From Candidatus Aenigmatarchaeota archaeon (GTDB lineage: Archaea > Aenigmatarchaeota > Aenigmatarchaeia > QMZP01): DNA of 6,617 nt. The translations under genes and the position numbers were made by a program. The stretch is taken from the NCBI GenBank assembly GCA_017609225.1, contig JAFCEK010000047.1:1-6617 (forward strand). Direction: 5' to 3'. The notes under the pieces were generated by a model, which saw nothing but the letters and a program-made list of their open reading frames with translations, ran no database searches and was not told the DNA's origin. This document shows positions 6,428 through 6,617 of the stretch, piece by piece. The stretch's first letter is position 1, and each line of letters opens with the position of its first letter.

Positions 6428-6467
6428 ATCACCTACCTCTAAAATATTGGAATGGTTATTAATAAAA
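6428..6467 (-). promoter_or_regulatory. Probable promoter and ribosome site of MinD paralog A
   Basis: On the minus strand TTTTATTAA (6459-6467) is a plausible TATA box within an AT-rich stretch. A start about 25 bases on would fall near 6437, at the GAGGT/AGGTGAT Shine-Dalgarno cluster (6428-6439), giving a very short leader. The TATA call is tentative; the ribosome site is convincing and supports the GTG start. Confidence 0.5.
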
Positions 6468-6482
6468 TTTTATTTGAAAATT

Positions 6483-6488
6483 AAAAAA
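6483..6488 (-). terminator. T-tract terminator
   Basis: Six T on the minus strand, followed by AATTTTC, about 19 bases after the stop of the partial gene at 6507. T-tracts without a hairpin terminate archaeal transcription, so this probably ends that transcript before the MinD/surface pair begins. Confidence 0.5.
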
Positions 6489-6506
6489 TAGAAGGAAAAT
6501 GGCATT

Positions 6507-6617
6507 TTACGCCCCTGTTGCATAAAATGTCATTACACTCTGTGCAGTGTCCCCACCTGGAAATCCACAGGGAACCGATGCATAAACCTTGAACCTTGAC
6601 ACAGCGCTGGGAACCAA
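6507..6617 (-). CDS. C-terminal end of an unidentified gene (partial)
   Basis: An open frame enters from the right edge and ends at TAA 6507-6509. The visible 36 residues run from LVPSAVSRFKVYASVPCGF through PGGDTAQSVMTFYATGA. The alternating hydrophobic pattern (SRFKVYASV, SVMTFYATG) suggests a beta-rich C-terminus, as in an exported or pilin-like protein, but no family can be named. A T-tract follows it. Coding is supported by the unbroken frame and its sensible composition; the 5' end lies outside the window. Confidence 0.6.
   Translation of the reverse strand: MVPSAVSRFKVYASVPCGFPGGDTAQSVMTFYATGA

Noticed and set aside
1..6617. CRISPR arrays, tRNA or rRNA genes
   Set aside because: No regularly spaced direct repeats, cloverleaf-like pattern or conserved rRNA segments were seen on reading either strand.

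Overview
The window looks archaeal. The evidence is a textbook BRE/TATA promoter (TTTAAATA preceded by CGAAA, minus strand, 3203-3218) combined with good Shine-Dalgarno sites (GGAGG before the 501-residue protein, GAGG before the first MinD). There are two deviant-Walker MinD-type ATPases, and a Sec-exported, sequon-rich surface protein with one C-terminal membrane helix and a lysine/arginine tail. The style of that surface protein (tandem beta-sandwich domains, compact overlapping genes) would fit a DPANN-type lineage such as Woesearchaeota or a relative. That placement is inference and cannot be settled from this window.

Layout, right to left because every substantial gene is on the minus strand. 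(1) 6507-6617 is the last 36 codons of an unidentified gene, followed by a T-tract terminator. (2) 5675-6424 is MinD paralog A, overlapping 3318-5693, a 791-residue surface-anchored protein; these two are almost certainly translated as a coupled pair. (3) 3099-3317 is a 219-base intergenic region with two small inverted repeats, a strong promoter and a Shine-Dalgarno site. (4) 1593-3098 is a 501-residue soluble protein of unknown function, overlapping a gene for a small HExxH metallopeptidase-like protein (948-1606) that is split by a frameshift at a run of five G/C. (5) 114-887 is MinD paralog B with its own promoter and Shine-Dalgarno. (6) 1-113 holds the tail of a possible plus-strand reading frame and two hairpins, one of which resembles the right end of an IS200/IS605-type (TnpB) element.

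The two MinD proteins share unusual matching stretches (TLNDVL, HSSGLR, PAS, GEEY) and both end in an amphipathic basic helix, so they look like a duplicated pair. Between them lie the surface protein and a two-gene cassette with its own promoter. The working picture is a MinD-based membrane-positioning module tied to a surface protein with a strongly polybasic cytoplasmic tail. The unfamiliar 501-residue protein plus zincin cassette appears to sit inside this neighbourhood. The cassette is the part of the window most likely to be undescribed.
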